Notes: a model not told the origin generated them from the letters alone. DNA of 64,000 bases from Spirosoma sp. KUDC1026 (GCF_013375035.1 NZ_CP056032.1:186001-250000), one strand, 5' to 3'; positions 33,893 to 43,479 are shown, counted from the stretch's first letter. Program-made: numbers and translations.

Positions 33893-34201
33893 ATGGCAGT
33901 TGCCAAACAATTCCTCAAAAGTAAACCTGTTTGTAAAGTAACGTTTGCATTGCCAGCGGAAGCTGTCAATGGGGCCAAGAAAGTCTTTGTAGCCGGTGAA
34001 TTTAATGACTGGGATACGACAGCCCAGGAATTGAAGAAACAGAAAGATGGCTCGTTCAAAGCGACCGTCGAACTGCCCGTAGGTAACGAATATCAGTATC
34101 GCTTTGTCCTCGACGGCAACACCTGGGAAAATGACTGGGAAGCCGATAAATACGTAGCCAGCGGAGTTTCAGGAGAAGAAAACTCAGTGGTAGTATTGTA
34201 A
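33893..34201 (+). CDS. Stand-alone CBM48/AMPK-type glycogen-binding protein
   Basis: 102 aa consisting almost wholly of one early-set (isoamylase N / CBM48) domain: AKKVFVAGEFNDWDTTAQEL, KDGSFKATVELPVGNEYQYR and FVLDGNTWENDWEADKYV. The conserved Trp residues that stack on glucan are present. There is no catalytic domain and no signal peptide, so it would be cytoplasmic, perhaps tethering an enzyme to glycogen. It has its own promoter box and is followed by a long purine/pyrimidine hairpin. Confidence 0.85.
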   Translation: MAVAKQFLKSKPVCKVTFALPAEAVNGAKKVFVAGEFNDWDTTAQELKKQKDGSFKATVELPVGNEYQYRFVLDGNTWENDWEADKYVASGVSGEENSVVVL

Positions 34202-34209
34202 AAAAGGAA

Positions 34210-34285
34210 GGAAAGGGAGGATGGAGGAAGGGGACAAAAGGGATTTTATTACCCCTCTCCTCCCCTTCCTCCATCCTCCCTTTCC
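34210..34285. terminator. 25-bp purine/pyrimidine hairpin, probable bidirectional terminator
   Basis: A perfect 25-bp inverted repeat (34210-34234 with 34261-34285) whose left arm is almost all purine, with a 26-nt loop. It fills the gap between the convergent CBM48 gene and the TIM-barrel gene. A related purine-rich nested repeat occurs at 24-146, also at the 3' end of a leftward gene. Confidence 0.7.
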
Positions 34286-34289
34286 TCCT

Positions 34290-35219
34290 CTACACCGTAA
34301 AACTATCCACCTCCACATACGCCTTCACCAGCGCTTCTTCGCCTTCTTTGCCGGGCTTTGATTTGCCGTGCTCCATCCCGAAAATGAATTCCTTGTTTTC
34401 GGCTTTAGCTTTCTGGTAGATGTGCTTGAAGATGTTTTTGTAGTTGATTTCGCCGGTTGTTGGCTCGTTCCGACCGGGATTGTCACCCATCTGGAAATAG
34501 CCAATTTCTTTCCAGGTCCAGTCGATGTGCGGAATGATGTGCCCTTCGTTTTTCTGCATGTGGTACACGTCGAACAGGATCTTGCACGACGGGCTATTCA
34601 CCGCCCGGCAGATTTCGTACGTCTGATCGGACGTACGCAGGAACAGATTGGGCGTATCGCTGAGCGGCTCCAGCACCATAGTCAGACCCGCCGGCTCCAG
34701 AATTTCGGTTCCCCGACGTAGTGCGTCGATTACGTTGCCGGTCTGCACGCCAATCGGTAGGCTTCGGTCGAAATCGCCGGGTACGACTGTCGTGAATTTC
34801 GCATTACAGCGCTTTGCGGTTTCTACCGCCTTCCGGCATCCGTTCAGGAAGATCTCAACGTGTTCTGGTTTATTAGCCGCCAGTGTATTCTGGGAGTTGC
34901 CACCTTTATCGAGTACGAATACGCCCATTGTCATTCCCAGGCGCTGCATTTCCTTACCAATTTTTTCCTGCATGGCCGGATCGCGACCCATCATCCCATT
35001 GTCTTCCAGCGCGGTGAATCCTAAGTCAGCCATGTACTTAAGCTGATCGATGGGGTCTTTTCCGGCGCTGTTCTCAAACATGCCAAAGTGGGGGGCATAT
35101 TTAAGCTTAAACGTGTGCTTTGCCGCTGATACGCCCGAGGCTACACCACCAAGCACTCCTGTTGACATGGCCGTTCCGGCTACGCCTAATGTTGATTTCA
35201 CGAAACTACGTCGTTGCAT
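34290..35219 (-). CDS. Tat-exported TIM-barrel sugar-isomerase-like protein
   Basis: 309 aa. A twin-arginine signal (MQRRSFVKSTLGVAGTAMST) precedes an AP-endonuclease-2-type TIM barrel of the hydroxypyruvate isomerase group: LKYMADLGFTALEDNGMMGR, LTMVLEPLSDTPNLFL (metal-binding Glu), ILFDVYHMQKNEGHII and EFIFGMEHGKSKPG. The metal-ligand Glu and His positions are present. It probably isomerises or epimerises a sugar-derived substrate in the periplasm. It follows the large CxxCH cytochrome-type gene by 46 bp on the same strand, so a joint oxidative carbohydrate pathway is a reasonable inference. Confidence 0.82.
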   Translation of the reverse strand: MQRRSFVKSTLGVAGTAMSTGVLGGVASGVSAAKHTFKLKYAPHFGMFENSAGKDPIDQLKYMADLGFTALEDNGMMGRDPAMQEKIGKEMQRLGMTMGVFVLDKGGNSQNTLAANKPEHVEIFLNGCRKAVETAKRCNAKFTTVVPGDFDRSLPIGVQTGNVIDALRRGTEILEPAGLTMVLEPLSDTPNLFLRTSDQTYEICRAVNSPSCKILFDVYHMQKNEGHIIPHIDWTWKEIGYFQMGDNPGRNEPTTGEINYKNIFKHIYQKAKAENKEFIFGMEHGKSKPGKEGEEALVKAYVEVDSFTV

Positions 35220-35265
35220 AAAAAAGGAAAGGGGTTCCCCGCCGAAGCGGTCTACTGTTGGACAA

Positions 35266-38200
35266 TTATTGTTTCTTTTTTAGAGTTGACAGGTATTGAA
35301 CCAGGTCGACCAGTTCCTGAGTACTCATCGCTTCCTGAAGACCCGCCGGCATCATCGACGAATCAAGCTGCTTCATCGATACTACGTCGGCAGTTTTGTA
35401 ATTGGAGACAACCCCACCCGGAAATTTGACCTGCAAGTCCGTTTCGGTCTTGCTCGAAATGATTCCGGCCACCGTGCTGCCATCCTTGAATTTGATTTCG
35501 TAGCCTTCGTAACCGAAGCTGATGCCCGCATCAGGCTGCAGAATAGCCAGGTATTGACCTTCTTTAGGCAATTTGGAACCAATCTCAGAGAGTTTCGGCC
35601 CAAAGTCCATTCCTTCACCGTTTACCTGATGGCAGACCGCGCAGTTCGTTTTAAAAACGGTCAGTCCACGGGTGGCATCACCATTCATAGCCATCAGCTC
35701 CTGCATCGACGGCAGTTTCTTACCGGCGGTAGCGGCTGCATCCAGGTACGTAGCGGCTTCCTGGTGGATCATTTTTCGCCAGGCACCACTCACCCCCTGC
35801 ACAGCTGCCGTTTTGTACGGTCCTTTGATCTCACCCGAGCGAAGTAACGCCAAAACCACATCTTCGCCATCGTAGCTGCCACCCAGTGCCCGGGTTGCAT
35901 CCCGGCGCAGGTCCGCAGACCGTTTCTCGTCCAGCGCCACCGTTTTGAGAATGTCGATCGATTCTTTTGTACCCACCCGACGTAACGCCGATATCATTGT
36001 TTGGGCTGATTTCATGTCGTTACTGTTGAGAACGTTCCAGACCAGTGGTGATCCTTTCTGCTTCAGCAGTTGCCGCGTGGCATCCCGACCAACGCCCTCC
36101 AGCGGTTTGGCCATGGCCAGTTGCAGCAAGCGGTCGTTTTCCGAAGCAGGTTCGTAACGAGCAACGAGCTCAATATATTCCTGGGGCTGCGTTTTGTAGA
36201 CATCATCCAACAATGTGTTTAGGGCTTTGGCCGCGACGGGCGACGTTTTCGCAAAAGCAGGGTCCAGGTGACGTAACGCCAGCTTGGTTACTTCCACCGA
36301 ACCGCTGTTTGCCTGCAACATAGCCAGTAAAGCGTTCGATTTTTCGGCACCAGCCGGGTTGAAATCAAAAGCCCGGAAATACCGCAGCCGCTGGTCGAGT
36401 GGCGTAGCTTGGTCGCCCGCTAGTTTAGCCAGTAAGGGTACAGACTCTTTCGTCCGGGCGCGCCAGACAATATCCCGGCCAGCCGCATTGGCAATCGGGT
36501 CGGCCTGCTGCTGTTTCAGCCAAGCAGCGTAATAACTATCCCAGTTGCCTTCGGCGCCAATACCCAGCGCTTCCAGATACCAGCGGTCGGTACCATCGTG
36601 CTTACTGGCCAACTGTGCCCACAGGGCAGGAGCCTCGGGCGACGTATTACGACGTAGCGCAATGGCACATTCGCGACGCACAGCAGCGTCACCTGCGCCA
36701 GCTACCGGATTTTTGAGGAGTTGTTTTACGTAAGGAATAATATCTACTTTCTGCTCGCGAGCGGCCCGTAGCGCAGTAATACGCAGATCCGGGTTCGGGC
36801 TTTTCAGCGCCGTTTCCAGGTATTTTTTACCGGTATCCAGCTTGCTCAGCAACCAGAGCGCCCGCGCCTGCATCCGTGGGTTGGTTGAGTTTTTGTACAG
36901 AGCCGCCAGTGGTTTCTCGGCCTTGTTGCCCATCGCCCGCAGCGCATTCCAGCCCGCATAGCGAAAGGCCATGCTCGGACTTTGCAGCGCCTGAATGGCC
37001 CCCTCCGTCGTTGTTACGTTCAGAGTAGGTAATTTGTATGGCGAATTTGGGGGAGCCAGTCGGTAAATACGCCCCCGCTGCTGGTCACCCGCCTGGTGGC
37101 CACCAACACCCGGATCATACCAGTCGGCAATGATCAATGACCCATCGGGCGCGACGCATACGTCCGCCGGACGGAACCATTGGTCACGAGCGCCTTCCAG
37201 CAGATTGACAATCGAAGCTTTGTACCCCGCACCATTTTGCTGAGTGGGATAAGACCGTACTACGTTCGGACCCGCATCGCAGTGAATGACCTGATTACGG
37301 AACTGCTCGGGCAACAAATCGCCTTCGTACACGATAATCCCCGTTGGCGAACCCGCGCCAGTTTGCAGCATATTAGGTACCGTACCCGGATCGTTCAGGT
37401 GCCAGTGGCGCAGCGGGATTTCCTGCTCCCGGTTCGTCCGGTTGGCCTGCCAGCCCGCGCCGGTCAGCTCATCAGTATAGCCGTAGCTGCCGCCCTCCAT
37501 GACGTAGTTGATACGTGTTCCCTTGTTGCCATCATCGTCGTTATCCGATTGCCAGACCGTACCGTAGGAGTCGACTGCCAGTTCATAAGGGTTCCGGAAA
37601 TTCTGGCCCAGCACCTCGACGTTTTTCCCACCGGGATCACAGCGAAACGCCATCCCCTGCCGGAAATTCTCTTTATCGATGGGCTTGCCCGTTACCTGAT
37701 CAATGACCGGATTACCGTCTTTATCTTTCAGTTGCCCCCCTTCGTTACCAAAGTTGAAATACCACTTCCCGTCTGGTCCGAAAATAAAGGTATGCATCCC
37801 GTGGTCATGTTGTTCGCCACTGATACCCGTGAAGAGCAGCTCTTTCTTGTCGGCCTTATCATCGCCGTTTTCGTCAGTAAATACCCATACGTTCGGGCTA
37901 TCGGAAACGATAACCTGGTTGCCGTGCACCCAGATACCCAGGGGCGACTCCAGATCAGCCCCCTGGTAAAAAACCTTACTCACGTCGGCTTTTCCGTCGC
38001 CATTCTGATCCTCCAGGATAACAATCCGGTCACCTTCCTTGCGGGTTGGGTTACCATTGATGGCCGGGCGGTAGTTGTACGCTTCGCACACCCAGACGCG
38101 GCCTTTTTCGTCCACATCAATGTCGGTCGGGTTGATCAACATGGGCTCGGCCGCAAACAAAGTTGCTTCCAAACCCGGCGCTACATTCAGGCTACCAACG

Positions 38201-38400
38201 GCATACTTCGGGTCGTGTTTATCATCATCGGTCAACTGCGCGAATAACTGTTCCAGAAACGGTTTCGATGCGCTGTTCAGCGATCGTTGTTGGTAGGCAT
38301 TCACGAACAGACCGCCCGCCAGTACACCAACGGCCGACAGAGCGAGTATACGTCTCGACGAAGTAACAGCCCAAAATCGGGAGGGAGATTGCTTGTACAC
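35266..38400 (-). CDS. PVC-type heme-binding CxxCH protein with NHL/PQQ-like and HEAT domains
   Basis: 1,044 aa, exported (signal around SAVGVLAGGLFVNAY). The N-terminal half is a beta-propeller dehydrogenase domain (NVAPGLEATLFAAEPMLINP, KDGNPVIDQVTGKPI, VCVAPDGSLIIADWYDPGVG). The middle is a HEAT-like helical array (NPRMQARALWLLSKLDTGKK, RRDATRALGG). The C-terminus is a single c-type heme domain (FKTNCAVCHQVNGEGMDFGP). The layout matches the membrane-bound dehydrogenase and cytochrome family common in Planctomycetes and Cytophagales. It is probably a periplasmic sugar-alcohol or aldose dehydrogenase passing electrons to heme; the substrate is unknown. Confidence 0.87.
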   Translation of the reverse strand: MYKQSPSRFWAVTSSRRILALSAVGVLAGGLFVNAYQQRSLNSASKPFLEQLFAQLTDDDKHDPKYAVGSLNVAPGLEATLFAAEPMLINPTDIDVDEKGRVWVCEAYNYRPAINGNPTRKEGDRIVILEDQNGDGKADVSKVFYQGADLESPLGIWVHGNQVIVSDSPNVWVFTDENGDDKADKKELLFTGISGEQHDHGMHTFIFGPDGKWYFNFGNEGGQLKDKDGNPVIDQVTGKPIDKENFRQGMAFRCDPGGKNVEVLGQNFRNPYELAVDSYGTVWQSDNDDDGNKGTRINYVMEGGSYGYTDELTGAGWQANRTNREQEIPLRHWHLNDPGTVPNMLQTGAGSPTGIIVYEGDLLPEQFRNQVIHCDAGPNVVRSYPTQQNGAGYKASIVNLLEGARDQWFRPADVCVAPDGSLIIADWYDPGVGGHQAGDQQRGRIYRLAPPNSPYKLPTLNVTTTEGAIQALQSPSMAFRYAGWNALRAMGNKAEKPLAALYKNSTNPRMQARALWLLSKLDTGKKYLETALKSPNPDLRITALRAAREQKVDIIPYVKQLLKNPVAGAGDAAVRRECAIALRRNTSPEAPALWAQLASKHDGTDRWYLEALGIGAEGNWDSYYAAWLKQQQADPIANAAGRDIVWRARTKESVPLLAKLAGDQATPLDQRLRYFRAFDFNPAGAEKSNALLAMLQANSGSVEVTKLALRHLDPAFAKTSPVAAKALNTLLDDVYKTQPQEYIELVARYEPASENDRLLQLAMAKPLEGVGRDATRQLLKQKGSPLVWNVLNSNDMKSAQTMISALRRVGTKESIDILKTVALDEKRSADLRRDATRALGGSYDGEDVVLALLRSGEIKGPYKTAAVQGVSGAWRKMIHQEAATYLDAAATAGKKLPSMQELMAMNGDATRGLTVFKTNCAVCHQVNGEGMDFGPKLSEIGSKLPKEGQYLAILQPDAGISFGYEGYEIKFKDGSTVAGIISSKTETDLQVKFPGGVVSNYKTADVVSMKQLDSSMMPAGLQEAMSTQELVDLVQYLSTLKKKQ

Positions 38401-38561
38401 AGAAAAGAGTATTTTGTTGCTTTTGATGCGTAAGTGTAAAAATAAATCCAGCCCGTACTATAATCAACTTACCTGGCTGGCCATTTTTATACTCTACCCA
38501 TCCTAGAAGCGTACTCCGTCGTATATCTCCTTATTAGCCCGCTCGCAAAAGACCTACTCGT

Positions 38562-39260
38562 ATGAAAGTTCTTCTGTTGTTTCTTCCTATTTTGGTTGCC
38601 TGCACGCAGCTCTCAACAACACCCACTATGGTTCTGAATCCCAACGGAGCAAAGTCGACGTACCGTTTTTTGTCCCTCGGGGACTCCTACACCATTGGTG
38701 AAAGCGTCGATGCGTCGGCTCGCTGGAGCGTACAATTGGCAGGCATGTTGCGTAAGGACGGACTGGACGTAGGTGATCCGGATATTATTGCCCGTACGGG
38801 TTGGACAACGGCCGAGCTACAGGCCGCTATTGGCACCAGCGGCAATACAAATCAGTATGATCTGGTGTCGCTCATGATCGGCGTGAACAACCAATATCGG
38901 GGTCAGAGCCAGGAACGGTATCGAACCGAGTTTGAAGCTCTGCTGAAAACAGCCATTACGTTTGCGAAAGGAAACGCCAGCCACGTCTTTGTGCTTTCCA
39001 TTCCCGACTGGGGTAAATCACCTTACGCCAACGGCCGCAACCCGGAGACGATTGCGGCCGAAATCGATACGTTTAACGCGATTGCGCAGGCAGAATGCCA
39101 GAAAGCAGGCGTTTCGTACGTTGATATTACACCCATAAGCCGCCAGGCTACCGGTGATGCTACGCAGTTCGCCAACGATGGACTACATTATTCGGGGAAG
39201 CAGATGAAGCTGTGGGCCGAAAAGGCGTTGCCCGTGGCAAAAGCACTGCTGAAACCTTAA
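38562..39260 (+). CDS. SGNH/GDSL hydrolase lipoprotein
   Basis: 232 aa. A short lipoprotein signal (VLLLFLPILVACTQ) is followed by an SGNH fold. Block I with nucleophile Ser is LSLGDSYTIGESV, block III is SLMIGVNNQYRG, and the Asp/His pair is NDGLHYSGKQMK. It would hydrolyse an ester, perhaps an acyl or acetyl group on a surface glycan or lipid. Its last 4 bp overlap the end of the convergent membrane-protein gene, so no terminator separates them. Confidence 0.88.
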   Translation: MKVLLLFLPILVACTQLSTTPTMVLNPNGAKSTYRFLSLGDSYTIGESVDASARWSVQLAGMLRKDGLDVGDPDIIARTGWTTAELQAAIGTSGNTNQYDLVSLMIGVNNQYRGQSQERYRTEFEALLKTAITFAKGNASHVFVLSIPDWGKSPYANGRNPETIAAEIDTFNAIAQAECQKAGVSYVDITPISRQATGDATQFANDGLHYSGKQMKLWAEKALPVAKALLKP

Positions 39261-39958
39261 ACCGCTACTACCTTTCGGGCAGAGGTGCTGAATTTCTCCT
39301 TGTAATACTTCACGGTCCGCCCAATGAGCATGCCACCGATCAGGCTGGGCAGAATCCAGGCTGCCGTCGCCGACCAATCAGGCGCATTATCGGGCAACAG
39401 GCGATCGACGTTATTTACCAGCGCGGCCGTGAACGTAGCGATGTACGAGCCACCCATCCGGATAAAGTGCTGAAAGAACCAGTGCATTCTTTCGGTTGGC
39501 TTACCAAACTGCCGAACGTCTTTCGACGCAAATACGCCTGTTAACACGCCGAAAAACGTGAACAGAATAGGAAAAATTGAATTAATCGGCTGACTGACCA
39601 GATATAGGCCAAAGCCAATCATTGATGCGCTTACCACCAGTGTTACGTAGGTTAGCCCCCGATCAAACGTAGTGATCCGTCCCATCTTCTGGCTGGTAGC
39701 GCGCCATCCCGTAAAGCACAGGTAAAAACTAAACACGGCAATGCCGGTCAGAAACAGCCGCATCATTTTGAACGGCTGAAGTCCGCACAGCAACAGCGCA
39801 GTGATCGCCACGGTAATCATGCAATAGACATAGATCAGACCAGAGCGGTTGTGTAGCTTACCTCCTTTTTTCGAGAACATAGGTACTAGGCCCGTTAATA
39901 AGGCAATCATACCGGCGGCAATGTGGGTAATCAGTAGGATAACGATCAGCGTTTTCAT
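39257..39958 (-). CDS. Multi-span membrane protein, DUF2306-like
   Basis: 233 aa from the start at 39958. About seven hydrophobic segments are visible, beginning TLIVILLITHIAAGMIALLT and including AITALLLCGLQPF, FPILFTFFGVLTGVFA and ILPSLIGGMLIG. His residues in the first helix and in RMHWFFQHFIRMGGSYIA resemble DUF2306-type predicted membrane proteins, which have no settled function. A perfect TAnnTTTG box sits 30 bp upstream. The 3' end overlaps the convergent SGNH gene by 4 bp. Confidence 0.7.
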   Translation of the reverse strand: MKTLIVILLITHIAAGMIALLTGLVPMFSKKGGKLHNRSGLIYVYCMITVAITALLLCGLQPFKMMRLFLTGIAVFSFYLCFTGWRATSQKMGRITTFDRGLTYVTLVVSASMIGFGLYLVSQPINSIFPILFTFFGVLTGVFASKDVRQFGKPTERMHWFFQHFIRMGGSYIATFTAALVNNVDRLLPDNAPDWSATAAWILPSLIGGMLIGRTVKYYKEKFSTSARKVVAV

Positions 39959-39987
39959 GGCTGTTTTTGGTTTGCGTTTGGATGAAG

Positions 39988-39995
39988 CAAACATA
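39988..39995 (-). promoter_or_regulatory. Putative -7 promoter box (TATGTTTG)
   Basis: Perfect TAnnTTTG match followed by C on the minus strand, 29 bp before the membrane-protein ATG at 39958, supporting that start. Confidence 0.45.
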
Positions 39996-40093
39996 CAGCG
40001 ACGAAATCGAAAATGGCCCTATAAAGGGCTGTACGGCATTTTTTGGGGCGAATGACAAAGATGAACACTCGTCGGGACAGACGGGGGGACCAA

Positions 40094-40981
40094 TTACAAA
40101 GCTTTCAATTCGGCAACCAGCGTATCGTTATACTGGCGGGAGACAGGGACAATAAATTGATTGTTCAGCAGGTGAAGTTTGTAGCCCTGCGCGTTGCCCG
40201 TTACGCGCTCAACGCGGTCCAGATTCACCAGGTAAGAACGGTGACACCGGACAATGTGGGACTGGTTCAGCTGGTTTTCCAGACGGCTCAGGCTACTCCG
40301 CAGCAAGGGCTTGACGGGCTGACCATTTTTCAGGTAGACGATTGTGCAGTAGTTGTCACTCGATTCGACATACAATAAGTCGGTAGCGGTGATAACCAGT
40401 TTGTCTTTTTCGTTCTCGGCAACAAACTCTACTGTATTGCTAGCCTGTTCTTTTATCTCGTCTGGCATCGAAACCGATTCCGGGGACGGTACTGAATGTA
40501 CCGGTAACTCGGCGGCTGCCCGGCTGTATTTTCGCAGTTGGGCAATGTAATTGAGCAGCACTACACCCGTAACGGGGAACAAACCGACCAGGTACGTAAC
40601 CAGAACCATGCTCACCCAGTTTAGCCCCGTCAGCCTAAGGTCACCGATTAAGGCGGCCATGTAGAAACCGTTCGTGACAGCAATCAGCAGAATATTAAAC
40701 GTGATGAGCAGAATCTCGCGCCCAACGGTCCATTTTGTTTCCGAAAACTGCCGGGGAAACAGACGGGGCCAGACAATAAAATTCACGGCTGTGACGACGG
40801 CAGTTACCACACCGAAACCCAGCAGCTTTAACGCCTTGTAGTCGGTTTTCCACAGGCTAAGATTAAACGGCTGAAACACGAGCAGAAACAAACCAACGAA
40901 CAGGCCAATCAAGGCTGACCGCCGGAGGTTTTTCGCGAGCGAATCGTTCGCTGGATAGGGTTGCCCGAATAGCCGAAACAT
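40094..40981 (-). CDS. LytTR-domain membrane-anchored transcription regulator
   Basis: 295 aa. Four hydrophobic segments occupy about residues 20-155 (ALIGLFVGLFLLVFQPF, LLGFGVVTAVVTAVNFIVW, ILLITFNILLIAVTNGFYMA, VLVTYLVGLFPVTGVVLL). A linker follows and then a C-terminal LytTR DNA-binding domain (LLYVESSDNYCTIVYLKNGQ, HIVRCHRSYLVNLDRVERVT). There is no receiver or kinase domain, so it is a one-component regulator that probably senses something at the membrane. It is separate from the LytTR two-component pair at 56591-58586. Confidence 0.88.
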   Translation of the reverse strand: MFRLFGQPYPANDSLAKNLRRSALIGLFVGLFLLVFQPFNLSLWKTDYKALKLLGFGVVTAVVTAVNFIVWPRLFPRQFSETKWTVGREILLITFNILLIAVTNGFYMAALIGDLRLTGLNWVSMVLVTYLVGLFPVTGVVLLNYIAQLRKYSRAAAELPVHSVPSPESVSMPDEIKEQASNTVEFVAENEKDKLVITATDLLYVESSDNYCTIVYLKNGQPVKPLLRSSLSRLENQLNQSHIVRCHRSYLVNLDRVERVTGNAQGYKLHLLNNQFIVPVSRQYNDTLVAELKAL

Positions 40982-40997
40982 AGGCTACAACGTAAGA

Positions 40998-41621
40998 TCA
41001 GAAAAGGCGCCAGTTACTTATCTGCTCGATAAATTGTGGCAACACCGGTGGGTAGATCAGAATCATACAGATCACGCCAAACAGAGCGCCGTAGAAGTGG
41101 GCATCGTGGTTGACATTGCCGCGGTTCTGACGTGCTTCGTAGTACGAATAGGCCAGATACATGCCGCCAAAGATGAAGCCCGGAATCCCGATAGGAATAA
41201 AGAAAATGTAAATCTTCTGCAGTGGGCTGAACATGATAGCCGCGAAAACGATTGACGATACCCCCCCCGAAGCGCCCAGCGAGTTGTAGTTGCGGTCGTT
41301 GCGGTGCTTGATCAGCGTTGGGATATCCGACACCACAATCCCAGCCAGATAAAAGCCCAGTATATAAGTCGGGCCTACCAGTCCGAACAGCATGCTGAAC
41401 AGGTATTCGACAACGCCCCCAAAGGCGTAGAGGGTAATCATGTTGAAGATCAGGTGCCCCCAGTCGGCATGCAGAAAGCCTGAGGTAAGCAGCCGATAGT
41501 ACTGGTTCTTGCTTACTACGTCGTACGGATTCAGGACCCAGCCGTACATGATAGTAGCGTTATTCCACGCCCAGACGCTAAGAATGGCAGTAACGACAAT
41601 TATTAGGATAGTGACACTCAT
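40998..41621 (-). CDS. Rhomboid-family intramembrane serine protease
   Basis: 207-aa, six-helix-type membrane protein. The catalytic Ser lies in NSLGASGGVSSIVFAAIMFS and the partner His in VNHDAHFYGALFG. The L1-loop and TM2 motif HADWGHLIFNMITLYAFGG is also present. Rhomboids cleave transmembrane segments of membrane proteins. It is packed 1 bp downstream of the polyprenyl synthase gene on the same strand, so it is part of the same transcript. Confidence 0.92.
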   Translation of the reverse strand: MSVTILIIVVTAILSVWAWNNATIMYGWVLNPYDVVSKNQYYRLLTSGFLHADWGHLIFNMITLYAFGGVVEYLFSMLFGLVGPTYILGFYLAGIVVSDIPTLIKHRNDRNYNSLGASGGVSSIVFAAIMFSPLQKIYIFFIPIGIPGFIFGGMYLAYSYYEARQNRGNVNHDAHFYGALFGVICMILIYPPVLPQFIEQISNWRLF

Positions 41622-41622
41622 A

Positions 41623-42594
41623 TCAGCTTTCTCGTTCGATCAGTTGGCGGGTAAATTGAATCAGTACGTTTTTCCGGTCAGTATCAGCGTTGATCTTTTC
41701 AAAACAATCAAACCCGCGGTCGAAATACATGTTGATCCGGTTTTCGGTTAGCTCCCGAATACCTAATTTATCATAAATGGCCGTAACAGCCTGCACTTTT
41801 TCGGCCTTGTCGAACTCGATGGCGTTGAGCCAGCCGATCAGTTCTTCTTTCGCGCTGCCTTCTGCCTGTTCCAGCGCTTCGATCAGCAGGAAAGTTTTTT
41901 TGTTGGCAATAATGTCCCCGCCTACCTGTTTGCCAAATTTCGCCGGGTCGCCGTACACGTCCAGCAGATCATCTTTCAACTGAAAGCCAATGCCGATGTT
42001 TACGCCACCATCGTACAGTTGCCGGGTCGATTCGTCGCAGGCACCGGCGATGCGGCCACCCAGTTCGAGCGCGTAGCCCAGCAGCACTGACGTTTTCAAC
42101 CGGATCATCTCGATATATTCGGCCTCGGTAACGTCCCAGCGCGTTTCAAAATTCATGTCGAGCTGCTGACCTTCGCAAACTTCGGCCGCCGTCCGGCTAA
42201 ACCGGAGCATAATAGGCTGTAGTTTACTGGGCTCTACGTTTAGTAGCAAATCATAGGCATTCACCAGCATCACATCACCCGACAGAATAGCGCTATTCTG
42301 ATTCCATTTTTCGTGCACAGTGGGCTGGCCCCGACGTAGTGGCGCCTGGTCCATAATATCGTCGTGCATCAGCGTGAAATTATGAAATACCTCCACCCCC
42401 AACGCCGGTTTGACGGCTTTCTGCCAGTCGTCGGTGAAGAGCGATGCTGCCATCAGGGTCAGTAGCGGACGCATCCGCTTCCCGCCCAGGCTCATGATAT
42501 AGCGAATCGGATCGTAAAGTTCGGGCGGATTCTGCCCGTATTGCGTAAGCTGAAGTTCGTTTTGGATTGCGTCAATGAAAATAGCTGGACTCAT
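41623..42594 (-). CDS. Polyprenyl diphosphate synthase (trans-isoprenyl)
   Basis: About 323 aa from the start at 42594. Both Asp-rich metal motifs are present: first LMHDDIMDQAPLRRGQP, second IGFQLKDDLLDVYGD. The GGKRMRPLLTL substrate motif is also seen. It extends allylic diphosphates with isopentenyl diphosphate to C15-C40 chains for quinones or carotenoids; the residues before the first Asp motif (FHNFTLMHDD) do not settle chain length. First gene of a three-gene run with rhomboid and LytTR genes. Confidence 0.9.
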   Translation of the reverse strand: MSPAIFIDAIQNELQLTQYGQNPPELYDPIRYIMSLGGKRMRPLLTLMAASLFTDDWQKAVKPALGVEVFHNFTLMHDDIMDQAPLRRGQPTVHEKWNQNSAILSGDVMLVNAYDLLLNVEPSKLQPIMLRFSRTAAEVCEGQQLDMNFETRWDVTEAEYIEMIRLKTSVLLGYALELGGRIAGACDESTRQLYDGGVNIGIGFQLKDDLLDVYGDPAKFGKQVGGDIIANKKTFLLIEALEQAEGSAKEELIGWLNAIEFDKAEKVQAVTAIYDKLGIRELTENRINMYFDRGFDCFEKINADTDRKNVLIQFTRQLIERES

Positions 42595-42654
42595 TCGGTT
42601 CGGGCAATAACTCACCTAGTTTTGGCCAAAAATAAGGCAAATAGCCCCAAAACC

Positions 42655-43479
42655 CTAACCGCCAAACATCCGGCGGTAATTCCGTTGGTTGGGCGTCATC
42701 AGGACAAAAATAAACCGCGCCGACAGGATAAAATAGCCATCATTCCGGTCGCTGTTTCCGCGTTGTTCACCAACCTTGTTAGGCTCTAAGCCAATCTCGG
42801 CCCGGCGGTCGGACAGCGCAGCCGCAACCGGGCTCATGGTACTGCGGTCGGGATAGATTGTACTGACATCGTCCAGATAATCGCTCAGCACGTGGGTGTA
42901 GGTCCCTTCCAGGTGTAATTTGAACCGGTCGGTCGCCAGCACGGGCACCCCCAGTCCATACCGAACAATAAGCGGAAGCCGACTGTAGTCGACGCCTTCG
43001 GTATGGAGGGGCGCCAGACTGTAGGACTGTTCCTTGTACGTAGTCTGGGGGGTCATATAGGTCAGTCCAACACCCGCCAGCGCATACGGTATACTCGCTT
43101 TGTGCCGATCGTCAACCGGCCAGAAATCGACCTGCATTCCGGCCCAGAGCTCGGGATTGATGCTAAAAAAGGACAGGTTATTGTAACTGAGTTCCGTTCC
43201 ACGCTGGCTACCCCGGACGTAGTACACCTGCGTTTCGGCCCGAAAGCTAAGTTGCCTGGACAGCCGATAAGCAGCAGCAACGCTTAGGGCCGCCCCCAGG
43301 CGCAGATGAGACAGATCACCCCATTGGCTCATATCGCCGGTATAGTGTGTTGTCCCCAGGCCAGCGTTCAGCAGCCAGGTACCGGGTTTCTCCCGCCAGA
43401 TTTCGGATCGCTGGGCGTGTGCATCGGTACTTAAGATGCACAGCGCTATCAGCGTAGTTAGTACGCAGTAAAGTTTCAC
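42655..43479 (-). CDS. Exported beta-barrel-like protein, unknown function
   Basis: 274 aa with a signal peptide (VLTTLIALCILSTDAHAQ). The rest has alternating strand patterns typical of small outer-membrane barrels: TWLLNAGLGTTHYTGDMSQW, LRLGAALSVAAAYRLSRQLS and DGYFILSARFIFVL. No named family is recognised. It resembles the generic outer-membrane beta-barrel or DUF6089-type proteins of Bacteroidota. A TTATTTTG promoter-like box lies 30 bp upstream. Confidence 0.7.
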   Translation of the reverse strand: MKLYCVLTTLIALCILSTDAHAQRSEIWREKPGTWLLNAGLGTTHYTGDMSQWGDLSHLRLGAALSVAAAYRLSRQLSFRAETQVYYVRGSQRGTELSYNNLSFFSINPELWAGMQVDFWPVDDRHKASIPYALAGVGLTYMTPQTTYKEQSYSLAPLHTEGVDYSRLPLIVRYGLGVPVLATDRFKLHLEGTYTHVLSDYLDDVSTIYPDRSTMSPVAAALSDRRAEIGLEPNKVGEQRGNSDRNDGYFILSARFIFVLMTPNQRNYRRMFGG

